DNA of 64,000 nt from G963665495 sp963677785 (GTDB lineage: Bacteria; Desulfobacterota; Desulfovibrionia; Desulfovibrionales; Desulfovibrionaceae): NCBI GenBank assembly GCA_963677785.2, contig CAXXDH010000003.1, positions 3,224,001 to 3,288,000 of the forward strand. Reading direction: 5' to 3'. How positions within the stretch are numbered: position 1 is the stretch's first letter; every line of letters starts with the position of its first letter. Below, piece after piece: positions 35,392 through 43,601 of the stretch. The notes beneath the pieces are model-generated. The model saw only the letters and a program-made list of their open reading frames with translations. It was not told the origin of the DNA and ran no database searches. Both the position numbers and the translations under genes were made by a program.

Positions 35392-37242
35392 ATGAGAAAA
35401 AACTATTTTCTGCTTATCGGTCTGGTTTTTCTGGTGCTTTTCGGATTGGCGGCCACAACTGCGCAAGCTGCCGGTACGTGGGGAGATTTGCTTGAGAAAC
35501 TCGAAAAAGACGGATTCGAACGTTCCTCGATGCAAAAATTGTTTCGCAGATCGAAGATGCGCTACGATCCGGCTCCCATGCGGGGCAAACTGCGGGTATT
35601 GCAGAAAAAGTATTTTGGTTCCTACCGCACGCGCCGCGCGCAGCAAGCCTTGTCCCGGCTGGGGTACGCCACAGGAAAAGTAGACGGCGCATATGGTGCG
35701 AAAACCGCCGCGGCCATCAAGTCCTATCAGAAAAAACGCGGACTGGATGTAGACGGGGTGCCCTCCGACGCCCTGTTCGACGCGCTTGCCAAGGACCTGA
35801 ACCAACCCGCAAAGACCGGATGGAGAAAAAGCGTCTACAAAGCCGTACGCAGCCAGCCGCGTCTGGCCGAGGCGCGCGAGTTCGTCATTGCCCACTGGCC
35901 CGTGTTTCATGCCATGGCCGAACAATACGGAGTGCCCTGGGAGGTGGTGGCGGGGATTCTGGCCGTGGAAACCCGTGTCGGCCATTTTCTGGGCACGCGT
36001 TCGCCCCTGGTCACTTTGGCGAGCATGGCCTCGTGCGACGACCTTGCCTGCGCAAAGACCTATTTCCGAAAAGGGTCGCTTTCTTCCGAAGAGCTGGCCT
36101 GGCTGAAAAAGACCGTACGCCTGCGTTCAAGTTGGGCCTATGACGAACTCAAGGCTTTGCTGACCTATTGCGCGAACAATAATCTGGATCCCTTGAACAT
36201 GCCGGGGTCCATATACGGCGCTTTCGGCATCGGCCAGTTCATGCCCAGCAGCGTGCTGCGTTTCGGGGTCGACGGGGACAAGGACGGCGATGTGGATCTG
36301 TTCTCCGTACCGGATGCGGTCTTTTCCGTGGGAGCCTATCTGCATGGCCACGGCTGGAAAGGCGACATGAGCAGTCTGAGCAAAAAAAGGCGCGTACTTT
36401 TTGCTTACAACCACAGCCAGCAGTACGTGAATTCAATTCTGGAGGTGGCCGCGCAGATGACACGGGCCTTTGCCTTGCCGGAGATGCAAACAGGCGCGCA
36501 GCAGAAAATAGTCCGGGTTTCCGACATTGGGGGACTGCTCAAGGCCTTGGCCCCGGGAACAAGACTGTTGCTGGAGCCCGGAGTCTACGACCTGGCAAAA
36601 GCGCGCGGATACGCCGGCAAGTACGTACGCTGCGGACGCAATGCGGAAGGCATGTTGCTCGAACTGCAGGGGCTGCGCAACGTAAGCATCCGGGCTGAGC
36701 GGGGCGCACTGTTGACCTCGGGAGGAAAGGGTCTGACCCTGCGTATTTCGGATGCGCGGGATCTGCTGCTGGACGGGCTGGAGGTGACGAGCGGTTCCGG
36801 GAACGCGGCCTTGCTGGACCTGCAGCGCTGCAGCCGGATTTCCGCGGTTCATTGCCGTTTGCAGGGCGGTAGTGTGCGCTGCGCGGGCTGCAAGAAAATA
36901 ACTCTGGCCAATACGCTGCTGCATTCGCTGCAGGAACCGGGGTTGCAAATGGTGGATACGCAGACCGTAGTGCTGCGGAACATGGTCATCCGTTCGGCCC
37001 GATCCGACGCCTTGCTGGTACTGCGCAACACAACCGGACTGGAGGTGGCGCGTTGTTATTTCCACGACAACGGGCAGTCGAGGAAAAAAGGCGCGTTGTT
37101 TGAAATAATCAGTGGCGGCACAGGAAGCGAGATGCGTGATTCGTGTCTGATGGACAACCGTTTTGCCGTGTTTTCAACCCAGCGGGGGCTGCCGCGTACG
37201 ACGGGCAACTACTTGCGGGGCAATTCGTTTAAAGCGCCATGA
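35392..37242 (+). CDS. MltB-type lytic transglycosylase fused to PG-binding and beta-helix domains
   Basis: 616 aa with a signal peptide (about 1-26, cleavage after AQA). MltB N-terminal piece (WGDLLEKLEKDGFERSSMQ), then a peptidoglycan-binding-1 domain (about 75-140; RLGYATGKVDGAYGAKTAAA), then the SLT_2 catalytic part (about 170-370) with catalytic Glu193 in GILAVETRVGHF and GAFGIGQFMPSS. The last ~240 residues resemble a right-handed parallel beta-helix (repeated hydrophobic-Asn patterns such as ITLANTLLHS). Cleaves the MurNAc-GlcNAc bond to give anhydroMurNAc. Ordinary MltB is about 360 aa and lacks the insert and C-terminal repeat, so the architecture is unusual. Confidence 0.85.
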   Translation: MRKNYFLLIGLVFLVLFGLAATTAQAAGTWGDLLEKLEKDGFERSSMQKLFRRSKMRYDPAPMRGKLRVLQKKYFGSYRTRRAQQALSRLGYATGKVDGAYGAKTAAAIKSYQKKRGLDVDGVPSDALFDALAKDLNQPAKTGWRKSVYKAVRSQPRLAEAREFVIAHWPVFHAMAEQYGVPWEVVAGILAVETRVGHFLGTRSPLVTLASMASCDDLACAKTYFRKGSLSSEELAWLKKTVRLRSSWAYDELKALLTYCANNNLDPLNMPGSIYGAFGIGQFMPSSVLRFGVDGDKDGDVDLFSVPDAVFSVGAYLHGHGWKGDMSSLSKKRRVLFAYNHSQQYVNSILEVAAQMTRAFALPEMQTGAQQKIVRVSDIGGLLKALAPGTRLLLEPGVYDLAKARGYAGKYVRCGRNAEGMLLELQGLRNVSIRAERGALLTSGGKGLTLRISDARDLLLDGLEVTSGSGNAALLDLQRCSRISAVHCRLQGGSVRCAGCKKITLANTLLHSLQEPGLQMVDTQTVVLRNMVIRSARSDALLVLRNTTGLEVARCYFHDNGQSRKKGALFEIISGGTGSEMRDSCLMDNRFAVFSTQRGLPRTTGNYLRGNSFKAP

Positions 37243-37305
37243 TAGGGGAGCGTTTACCGTAAATTACGCAACCAATCGTGACTGTAGTTTTCCGTGTTAC
37301 GATGA

Positions 37306-37335
37306 CTGAAGGACCGTTATTAAAAGGTCCTTCAG
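37306..37335. terminator. Hairpin between convergent genes, probable bidirectional terminator
   Basis: CTGAAGGACC pairs perfectly with GGTCCTTCAG around a 10-nt loop GTTATTAAAA, located 63 nt after the MltB-like stop and 12 nt before the stop of the minus-strand gene. No strong U-run on either side. Confidence 0.65.
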
Positions 37336-37347
37336 CCGTCTGAATCA

Positions 37348-38595
37348 TCAGTTTTTATTTTCCAGAAGAATCGAGCCGCTGTTTTCCTTGATTTTCCAGC
37401 CGTGTTGCTCGAGTTGTTTGCGCGCCGTGTCGCTGAACCGGCCGGTGACCCAGAACAGTTTCCTGCCGTCCTTGATATGCAGCTCTTTGGCTTTGGCGTC
37501 CGCGGCATTGATGAATTTTTCGAGCTGGGGCGACCAGATAACGTAATCCAGAGGCGTATTGAATAGCAGGTTGCCTTTGGCGGTCACGGCCAGGGCAACG
37601 TTGTTGAGCGCAACGAACCGCTCAAGGCGTTCGACTTTTCTGTCGTAGGCCAGCTGGAGATCCGCCATACGCTGCAGCAGATAGGCCTGGTTGGGCGTGT
37701 TGGGGAACATGGCCAGATTCAGAAACGCCATGCGGTCCTTGGTGTTTTTCAACTCATCCAGGGCCGCCACCAGCAGGGTCTGGTCGGTTGGCGAATAGAT
37801 GTTTTTGTTGATAAAGGCGTCAGCCATGTCCTCATTTGCGCCCATACGCAGCAGTTTTTCGCGGTTCATGATACGCAGGTCCGTGGGCGGTTTGCTGCGG
37901 AGCGCGTCATTGAGCTTTTTGCCTGTCCCTGACGTGGCCAGAATCGTTCCCGCGGTTCCGGGCACGAAAGCCAGGGCCGCGCCCACCCCAAGACCGCCGA
38001 AATAGTCTGCACGGGCCACGTACGCGAGCTCATCCTGCAAGGGCTTGTTGCGCGTGTAGGGATCAACACCGTAATCCACGGCGATTTCACGCTTGGTTTT
38101 TGAATATCCGGCGATGTTTTCCAGCGCGCTGCCTTCGGTATCGCTTTTTTTGCTGTGCATGGCCTCACCGGCCCTGTCAAAGACCTTGCCCAATCCGGAA
38201 ATGGCGCCTTTGACGGTTTCTTCCGGCTTGGTAAACAGATTCACCAGGCCGTTGACCGCGCCTTCGCCCGCTTCGGCAGCGGAGTCCGTGGCGACCTTTT
38301 CGGTGTTGGCCTTGCGCAAGGCAGCAATGGCTGCCAGTTCGGGAATCAGTTTGCCCAGCGACATGGTTGATACCGGGGTGAACGTACCGAAGGGCGAGGT
38401 GACAGTATACTGGTTGGTGAATCCGTTATTGACGACGGTTTCCGAAACTTCAAAATAGGGCCCTTTGCGCATTTTTTTCGGAAGAATCCGGGAAGCCTTG
38501 AGCTTTGGAGGCTTTTCGTAGGCGCGCCCCATGGCGGGCAAGGCGGCAAACAAGAACAAAACGGCCGGGAGAATCAATAGGAAACGGTAACGCAT
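37348..38595 (-). CDS. Exported protein of unknown function
   Basis: 415 aa with a clear signal peptide (RYRFLLILPAVLFLFAALPAMGRA, cleavage about residue 25). The mature protein is mostly polar with a Gly/Ala-rich hydrophobic segment near 200-220 (GGLGVGAALAFVPGTAGTIL) and ends in SILLENKN. I do not recognise a family. The MITE-like element at 38,674 lies 78 nt upstream of its start codon, where its promoter would be expected. Confidence 0.6.
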   Translation of the reverse strand: MRYRFLLILPAVLFLFAALPAMGRAYEKPPKLKASRILPKKMRKGPYFEVSETVVNNGFTNQYTVTSPFGTFTPVSTMSLGKLIPELAAIAALRKANTEKVATDSAAEAGEGAVNGLVNLFTKPEETVKGAISGLGKVFDRAGEAMHSKKSDTEGSALENIAGYSKTKREIAVDYGVDPYTRNKPLQDELAYVARADYFGGLGVGAALAFVPGTAGTILATSGTGKKLNDALRSKPPTDLRIMNREKLLRMGANEDMADAFINKNIYSPTDQTLLVAALDELKNTKDRMAFLNLAMFPNTPNQAYLLQRMADLQLAYDRKVERLERFVALNNVALAVTAKGNLLFNTPLDYVIWSPQLEKFINAADAKAKELHIKDGRKLFWVTGRFSDTARKQLEQHGWKIKENSGSILLENKN

Positions 38596-38673
38596 GGTGA
38601 TCTCGCAGTGTTTTCAGTTAATGGCAAGCACCATGTTCTTAACAGATCGACGAAAAAAAACGCAAGAGCGAAT

Positions 38674-38849
38674 AGGGGCTGTCTCTAAATTATTGTCTGC
38701 TGGGTTTGGCCAGAATTCCACCATGCTGCGTTTTCAGAAGAAAATACGCCTCGACGTAGAAGCAACGCCTGCGGCCCATTTTATCTTCAGCTTTGCCCAT
38801 TGAATTTCTTGCTCAAACTCACGACAAAAATAATTTAGAGACACCCCTA
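38674..38849 (-). mobile_element. MITE-like element, copy A
   Basis: About 176 bp, non-coding, with terminal inverted repeats AGGGGCTGTCTCTAAAT / ATTTAGAGACACCCCT and TA at each edge, consistent with TA target duplication. Its reverse complement is closely similar along its whole length to the element at 61,401-61,580 (shared internal stretches AAAATGGGCCGCAG and CTGAAAACGCAGCATGGT). No transposase frame. It starts 8 nt after the stop of the O-antigen-ligase-like gene, read on the minus strand. Confidence 0.82.
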
Positions 38850-38856
38850 GAGTAAA

Positions 38857-40131
38857 TTAGACGTTGTCTCCGGAATCCTGGGCAGGCGGATGCAGCAGTC
38901 CGAGAAGCAGGCAATAGAGCCAGCAGACCTGCGGATGCAGCAAACCGTCATAGACTTGAAAGTGCAGGAGCCCTGCCGTCAGGGGTATGAAAAGAGTGAT
39001 GGGATGCGGGTGCAGCAGGCCGCCAGGGGGGGAGTGCGCCGCTTTGCGCAGCGTTTTGAGCATTCGGAGATACAAGGCGGCAAGGGCCGAAGCGAGCAAC
39101 AGGGCGAACGGAAAGCCTAAAGAAGAAGCGAATGTCAGGAAAATGTTTTCCGAAACCCGGATGCGCTTCAGGGTCCAGGCAAATTTTTCCTTGGTCACAT
39201 GCGGATAATGGATGGCGTAATTTTGGAGATAATCTTCGCGTTTGGCAAACAATCCCGCGCCGAGCAGGGGATGCTCCATGGCGATATGCCAGGAAAAGGG
39301 GTAGTTTTCCAGGCGGTAATAGGCGGGTTCGCCGGTGAGCTTCATGCGTTTTTCCGGAAAGAGCGCGAAATAACCGGCGCCGATGACAATGAACACAGCC
39401 GCGGCTACGAGAAACCAGCGCAAGGGGACGAAGCCGAACGCCAGCGCCACGCCGGTCACGGCAATGGGCATGAACACGGCCGAGCGCAGCCCGCTGAGAA
39501 AAAAAATGAAAAAGCACACGCAGATAAGCAGCAGACCGATGGTCCGCTGCGGGCGCTGCCTGGAAAGCAGCAGGGCCAGCGGGGCAAAGGACAGCAGCAG
39601 TCCGACGCTGACCTGGGGGTGGCGAAATTCGTCAAAAAGATGGTGAACGCTGCCGTAGCCCAGGTAGCCGATGATCTGCATTATAAGAAATATTGCGAAC
39701 AGTCCGGCGCAGAAAAGCGTAAAGTGGGCTCTTGAAAGGGGCGTACGCAACAGCAGGCGCGCGCACCAGTACCCCCCCATTCCGGAGCTCAGCAAAACAA
39801 GCCCGCGAAACAGCGAATGATAGGGAATGGGGCTTGTCAGCGCGCTGCAGCAGATCAGAATGGTCAGGGACAGCGAGATACCCACCTCGAAACGATTCGG
39901 ACGCGCTTTTTTTTTGTCCGCCAGAATCCAGGCGGAAACAAGACTCAGGGTGCAAAGAACACCGGCGAATAGATTAACGTGCCGGCTACCGGCAATGATG
40001 AAGTAAGGCTGGCGGACAACGGCCTGAAAGGTGGTGAACAGCATGACGGCCAGGGCGCATTTTTCCCTGGACGCAAGATCAGAAAAACAGCGACCCGCGC
40101 GCTGTAAAAACGAGTTGTAGAGCCTGGTCAT
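38857..40131 (-). CDS. O-antigen ligase/polymerase-like polytopic membrane protein
   Basis: 424 aa with about ten to twelve membrane helices and one large loop (about 250-330) containing AMEHPLLGAGLFAKREDYLQNYA, similar to the H-P-(L/F)-x-G-x-G motif in the Wzy_C/WaaL periplasmic loop. Probably transfers or polymerises an undecaprenyl-linked glycan in the periplasm; ligase versus polymerase cannot be decided. The C-terminal 55 residues carry four GLLH repeats (GLLHP, GLLHF, GLLHP, GLLHP), which is odd for the family. The MITE copy A sits directly after its stop codon. Confidence 0.75.
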   Translation of the reverse strand: MTRLYNSFLQRAGRCFSDLASREKCALAVMLFTTFQAVVRQPYFIIAGSRHVNLFAGVLCTLSLVSAWILADKKKARPNRFEVGISLSLTILICCSALTSPIPYHSLFRGLVLLSSGMGGYWCARLLLRTPLSRAHFTLFCAGLFAIFLIMQIIGYLGYGSVHHLFDEFRHPQVSVGLLLSFAPLALLLSRQRPQRTIGLLLICVCFFIFFLSGLRSAVFMPIAVTGVALAFGFVPLRWFLVAAAVFIVIGAGYFALFPEKRMKLTGEPAYYRLENYPFSWHIAMEHPLLGAGLFAKREDYLQNYAIHYPHVTKEKFAWTLKRIRVSENIFLTFASSLGFPFALLLASALAALYLRMLKTLRKAAHSPPGGLLHPHPITLFIPLTAGLLHFQVYDGLLHPQVCWLYCLLLGLLHPPAQDSGDNV

Positions 40132-40200
40132 CGGGCGATGCTACCTTACGCAGACGCCTGGAAAGGTTCATTGCCCGGCGCCGAAAGTCTGTTACCAGTG

Positions 40201-40935
40201 TTATTCGAGTCCCAGCTGGGAAAGCAGGTCGTCGATGTTGTCCTGGGAAACGTCCGTGACAGGCCCCTTGAGTTCGCTGACTTTTTGTTTGGTTTCCCTC
40301 TGGAGTTCGTCCAGGTCCTTGTCCGGGGCTTCCTCTCTGGCTTTGATGATCAGACCGGTGGACATGTACAGATCAAAAACAATGGTCTCGATTGTCTTCA
40401 GAGCGCCGATGATTTTTTTGATCCGTTGTCCGGTCAGATCCTGGAAGCTCAATGAGGTCATGATATTGATAAGGTTTTCGCCTAGTTCGTCATTGATAGA
40501 GATGAGTTCGCTGATGGCGGGATTGGAGCGCCGGGTTTTTCTGAGACCGTTGAGATGTTCGGAAGCCTGGTTCTGCAGTTCGATATGCTTTTCCACGATA
40601 TCCATAATTTCAAAGGTGGCTTTTTCGATGGTCTGCAGAATTTCATCAAGTTGTTCCGAGGCTTCGGAAAAAAGTTTGTCCGCACGCTGCTGCGTCATGG
40701 CTGCGGAAGAATTCTCGGGTTTGGTTGCGTCTGAAATTTCTTTGTAAATGGATTGCAAGCCCGTACGCATGTCGTCGCTGATACGGCGATAGAACTCGCT
40801 TTCGACAAGGGCCTTGGTCAGATTGACGCTCAGTTCTTTTTCGATGATTTCGCTGACGGATTTCTGGATACCCTCTACGACCTGTTGGGTGACCTGTTCC
40901 ATGATCTGATTCATGAGTTTCTGCTGGTCAATCAT
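40201..40935 (-). CDS. cheZ: CheZ, CheY-P phosphatase
   Basis: 244 aa, mostly helical. Core motif SLSFQDLTGQRIKKII matches the CheZ active-site helix (Asp and Gln of QDLTGQ), and the C-terminus VSQDNIDDLLSQLGLE matches the CheY-binding peptide. Dephosphorylates CheY-P at the receptor array. AGGAGG precedes ATG 40935. Last gene of the apparent ileS run; the other che genes are 8-17 kb away on the opposite strand. Confidence 0.9.
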   Translation of the reverse strand: MIDQQKLMNQIMEQVTQQVVEGIQKSVSEIIEKELSVNLTKALVESEFYRRISDDMRTGLQSIYKEISDATKPENSSAAMTQQRADKLFSEASEQLDEILQTIEKATFEIMDIVEKHIELQNQASEHLNGLRKTRRSNPAISELISINDELGENLINIMTSLSFQDLTGQRIKKIIGALKTIETIVFDLYMSTGLIIKAREEAPDKDLDELQRETKQKVSELKGPVTDVSQDNIDDLLSQLGLE

Positions 40936-40975
40936 ATGCCCTCCTGTTTTTCAGAGCGTCGGGGGGAAAGAGGCT

Positions 40976-41536
40976 TCAGGCCCATTTTTTTTCCCGAATG
41001 ATGCGTCGTTCTTCCTGAATGACAAATCGAACCACTGTTTCCAAATCCTGTTCCCGAATGCGCGTGAAATCGAGGCGCCAGAATGTTTCGTCCGTTACAT
41101 CGCCAACATCTGCGCCAGCATCTGCAAAGTCCGCGGGAGAAAGCTGGGAAAGCCTGCCTATGGCTCCGGCAAGGCGCAAAGGGATACGGCAAAGGACGAG
41201 GATGACCTCGACGTAGGTTCCTTCAGCAAAAGGGTGGTTGCTTCTGAAGCTCAATCCTGCTCCGCCAACTTCCGTACAGCGGGCTTCAATGGGAAAAGCC
41301 TGACGCAATTCATCCATGGAAAGCATTCCAAGGATGCTGTCAAGCTTGTTGTTCATTTCTATTAAAAAAGAGGCCACAGCCTCGGTGAGGCCGGAACTGA
41401 GCGAATTTTCCAGGGAGTCATGCGCAAAAGCCGTGAACTCGTAATACCGCGATGGACTGTCCGCCTGGGGCAAATTTCGCAGCCAGACCGGCAAGTGGGT
41501 TGTAATGCTGGAATATTCGCGGCTTTTCGGCGTCAT
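40976..41536 (-). CDS. PilZ-like domain protein
   Basis: 186 aa. N-terminal helical half of about 80 residues, then a PilZ-type barrel with CTEVGGAGLSFRS (place of DxSxxG) and the C-terminal strand/helix WRLDFTRIREQDLETVVRFV. A clear RxxxR is not seen, so c-di-GMP binding is uncertain. The ATG shares one base with the stop of the ferredoxin/NIL gene (TAATG), and cheZ follows after 40 nt, suggesting a motility-regulating role. Confidence 0.75.
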   Translation of the reverse strand: MTPKSREYSSITTHLPVWLRNLPQADSPSRYYEFTAFAHDSLENSLSSGLTEAVASFLIEMNNKLDSILGMLSMDELRQAFPIEARCTEVGGAGLSFRSNHPFAEGTYVEVILVLCRIPLRLAGAIGRLSQLSPADFADAGADVGDVTDETFWRLDFTRIREQDLETVVRFVIQEERRIIREKKWA

Positions 41537-41976
41537 TACCAGTGTCCGTTTTCAAGCTCCAGCTGCATGGCCTTGACAGGGCAGATACGTACGCACAACC
41601 CGCAGGCGGAACAGCGTTCGGTTTCATGAATGATGGTATACTTCGTCTTGTCCATCCGCAGAGCTCCATTGGGGCAGATGGCGGTGCAAAGACCGCAATT
41701 GACGCAGATATCCTTGTCTCGAAAAATTTTCTGGGCGGGATCGCTGATTTTGATGCCGCGTTCCTTCAGATACGCAATGCCCTTGCGGCAGTTTTCTTCT
41801 TCCCCTGTTATTTCAATGGTCATGAACCCTTCCTTGCGGGGAGTTATTCGTGCCTCGAGCATGCTGAAATTGATGTCGTAAAGCCGGACAAGATTGCTGA
41901 TCACGGGCTTGTCGACCATATCCGAAGGAAAGTTGAGGATAATAATTTTTCGATAGGATTTGATGATATCATTCAT
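41536..41976 (-). CDS. NIL-domain 2[4Fe-4S] ferredoxin
   Basis: 146 aa. N-terminal NIL domain (about 8-80; SDMVDKPVISNLVRLYDIN) fused to a ferredoxin with two CxxCxxCxxxC clusters: CVNCGLCTAICP and CSACGLCVRICP. Such NIL-ferredoxins, with a COG1900-type protein, have been tied to reductive homocysteine formation from aspartate semialdehyde in methanogens and Desulfovibrio. The COG1900 partner is not in this window. Sits between cpoB and the PilZ gene in a tight run. Confidence 0.88.
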   Translation of the reverse strand: MNDIIKSYRKIIILNFPSDMVDKPVISNLVRLYDINFSMLEARITPRKEGFMTIEITGEEENCRKGIAYLKERGIKISDPAQKIFRDKDICVNCGLCTAICPNGALRMDKTKYTIIHETERCSACGLCVRICPVKAMQLELENGHW

Positions 41977-42016
41977 GATGTTGGTCCAACCGGGCCCCGA
42001 GTGCCAGGGACTCGAA

Positions 42017-42766
42017 TCAGTTTGAATTTTTCAGAAATTCCTCTGCGCGTTGGGCTTCCGGAGTGTTGGGATACTTCTTGATGAGGTCGTTGAGCACAAC
42101 CCTGCCGGCTTCCGTACGCTTGATGATGATGAACGAAATTCCCTGCTTGAGCATGGCGCTGCGGTATTTCGGACTGTTCGGGTATTTGTGGATGATCTCA
42201 TTGTAGGAGAGAATGGCTTTGGGATAATCGCGCATCTGATAGTAAGATTCGCCCTGCCAGAAAATGGAATTGGAAGCCAAAGAGTTTTGAGGATATTTTT
42301 CCGCAAATTCTTTCCAGGAGGCCTGGGCGCCCTGGTAATTTTTTTCATTGAATTGTTTGAGAGCCTTGTCGTACAGCGCCTGGGCGGGGTCCACCGGAGG
42401 TTGCACGGGCGTGGTGGCCACCGGCGGGGTCGTGGGGGTCACCTGGGGCTGGGTCGGCGTAGTTCCGGGCTGCATGCCCGGTGCCGTCAGTTCGGGACCT
42501 GCCGGATAGGTGGGTTCCGGGGCTCTGACTTCAAGGCGGCGGTTCAGCTCGTTGACGCGGCCTTCCATCTTGTTCAGCCGGGCACGCAGCTGGTCGATTT
42601 GCAGGGATTGGTCTGCTTGGGTTTTACGGAGTTGTTCAAGACTATTGAGCCGTTGCTCCTGCGCCATGGTGCGGCTTTGCAGGGTCTGAACATCATCGGC
42701 TCGTGCGCAGGCTCCCAGAAGCAAGGCCACGCAGGCCGGCAGAACAATGGATTTAAGTAACTTCAT
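42017..42766 (-). CDS. cpoB: CpoB/YbgF-like coiled-coil TPR lipoprotein
   Basis: 249 aa. Lipoprotein signal with lipobox LLGAC, Cys20 as the predicted lipidated residue; coiled coil (about 25-75), Pro/Thr-rich linker (about 80-130), then three tetratricopeptide repeats of the YbgF type (AQALYDKALKQFNEKNY; YPKAILSYNEIIHKYP). CpoB coordinates PBP1B and Tol function during constriction. No tol-pal genes are adjacent. lspA, which would mature it, is two genes upstream in the same run. An E. coli CpoB is not a lipoprotein, so this variant differs in anchoring. Confidence 0.84.
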   Translation of the reverse strand: MKLLKSIVLPACVALLLGACARADDVQTLQSRTMAQEQRLNSLEQLRKTQADQSLQIDQLRARLNKMEGRVNELNRRLEVRAPEPTYPAGPELTAPGMQPGTTPTQPQVTPTTPPVATTPVQPPVDPAQALYDKALKQFNEKNYQGAQASWKEFAEKYPQNSLASNSIFWQGESYYQMRDYPKAILSYNEIIHKYPNSPKYRSAMLKQGISFIIIKRTEAGRVVLNDLIKKYPNTPEAQRAEEFLKNSN

Positions 42767-42821
42767 GGGCTACTCCCTTGCAACGTAGAGGGTTTTCAGT
42801 GTTGTTGCGATGTTTGCATAC

Positions 42822-43076
42822 TCAATGGGTATCCGGTTGCTGCGGCTCGGTTTTTTTGCTTCGGCGCATGCCGAATAACAGATAGCCCAGGCCGCCAAGC
42901 ACAGGAATGAAGATGGCAATGCCGATCCAGATCATTTTTTCCTGCACGCTTGGGAAGTCTCGATTGTAGACATGCCAAATAGACCACAAATTCGGTACGA
43001 TGGGAACTAAAAATAACGCCAGGTACAAGACAAGGTACTCTGGGGGCTGTTTTGAGAGAAAATCAAGTAAAGGCAT
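42822..43076 (-). CDS. Small PLDc_N-type membrane protein
   Basis: 84 aa with two membrane helices (about 14-35 and 46-68), the WSIWHVYNRDFPSVQEKMIWI loop and a basic tail, the pattern of the PLDc_N domain alone (as at the N-terminus of cardiolipin synthases), without a catalytic part. Function unknown. Between cpoB and lspA. Confidence 0.78.
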   Translation of the reverse strand: MPLLDFLSKQPPEYLVLYLALFLVPIVPNLWSIWHVYNRDFPSVQEKMIWIGIAIFIPVLGGLGYLLFGMRRSKKTEPQQPDTH

Positions 43077-43095
43077 TCAGGCAACTCCGCGAAGA

Positions 43096-43590
43096 TTACT
43101 TACGGGCATCCTGGCGGTACAGGGCAATGATCAACAACCCGGCCCCGACGGTGATGGCGCTGTCGGCAACGTTGAAGGCCGGCCAATGGTAGGCCCCAAC
43201 GTACACGTCCAGAAAGTCGACTACCAGTCCCGTATGCAGGCGATCGACAAGGTTACCCACAGCGCCGCCAAGGATCAAGCCCAGACCGGCGAGAAAAAAG
43301 GGACCGGCGGTTTTGCTAAGTTTGACAATGAACAGGATAACGAAAACGGCCAGAATTTTGATGCCGATGAAAAAATACCGCTGCCAGCTGATGTCGCTGC
43401 TGTTCAAAAAGCCAAAGGCCGCCCCCCGGTTCAGTACGTACACGAGATCGAAGAAATGGGGAATGACCTGAACAGGCTTTCCCGGGGCGATCGTACGCAC
43501 CACCCAGAATTTGGTCAGTTGGTCCAGCAGAACTATCAGGCCGGCCAGCGGTACCACGCGCAGCAAGCGCGCGCCAAAAGTGTCTTTCAC
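43096..43590 (-). CDS. lspA: Lipoprotein signal peptidase (signal peptidase II)
   Basis: Aspartic inner-membrane protease that cleaves prolipoprotein signal peptides. 164 aa, four membrane helices. Seen: QLTKFWVVR near the N-terminus, the two catalytic Asp motifs GAVGNLVDRL and FNVADSAI. Starts 12 nt after the ileS stop, the common ileS-lspA pairing. Confidence 0.96.
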   Translation of the reverse strand: MKDTFGARLLRVVPLAGLIVLLDQLTKFWVVRTIAPGKPVQVIPHFFDLVYVLNRGAAFGFLNSSDISWQRYFFIGIKILAVFVILFIVKLSKTAGPFFLAGLGLILGGAVGNLVDRLHTGLVVDFLDVYVGAYHWPAFNVADSAITVGAGLLIIALYRQDARK

Positions 43591-43601
43591 GCTACCATCC
43601 G

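Noticed and set aside
42000..42025. ACTCGAATC resembling a tRNA T-arm after cpoB
   Set aside because: No acceptor stem or anticodon arm nearby; it is part of a small hairpin beside the cpoB stop.
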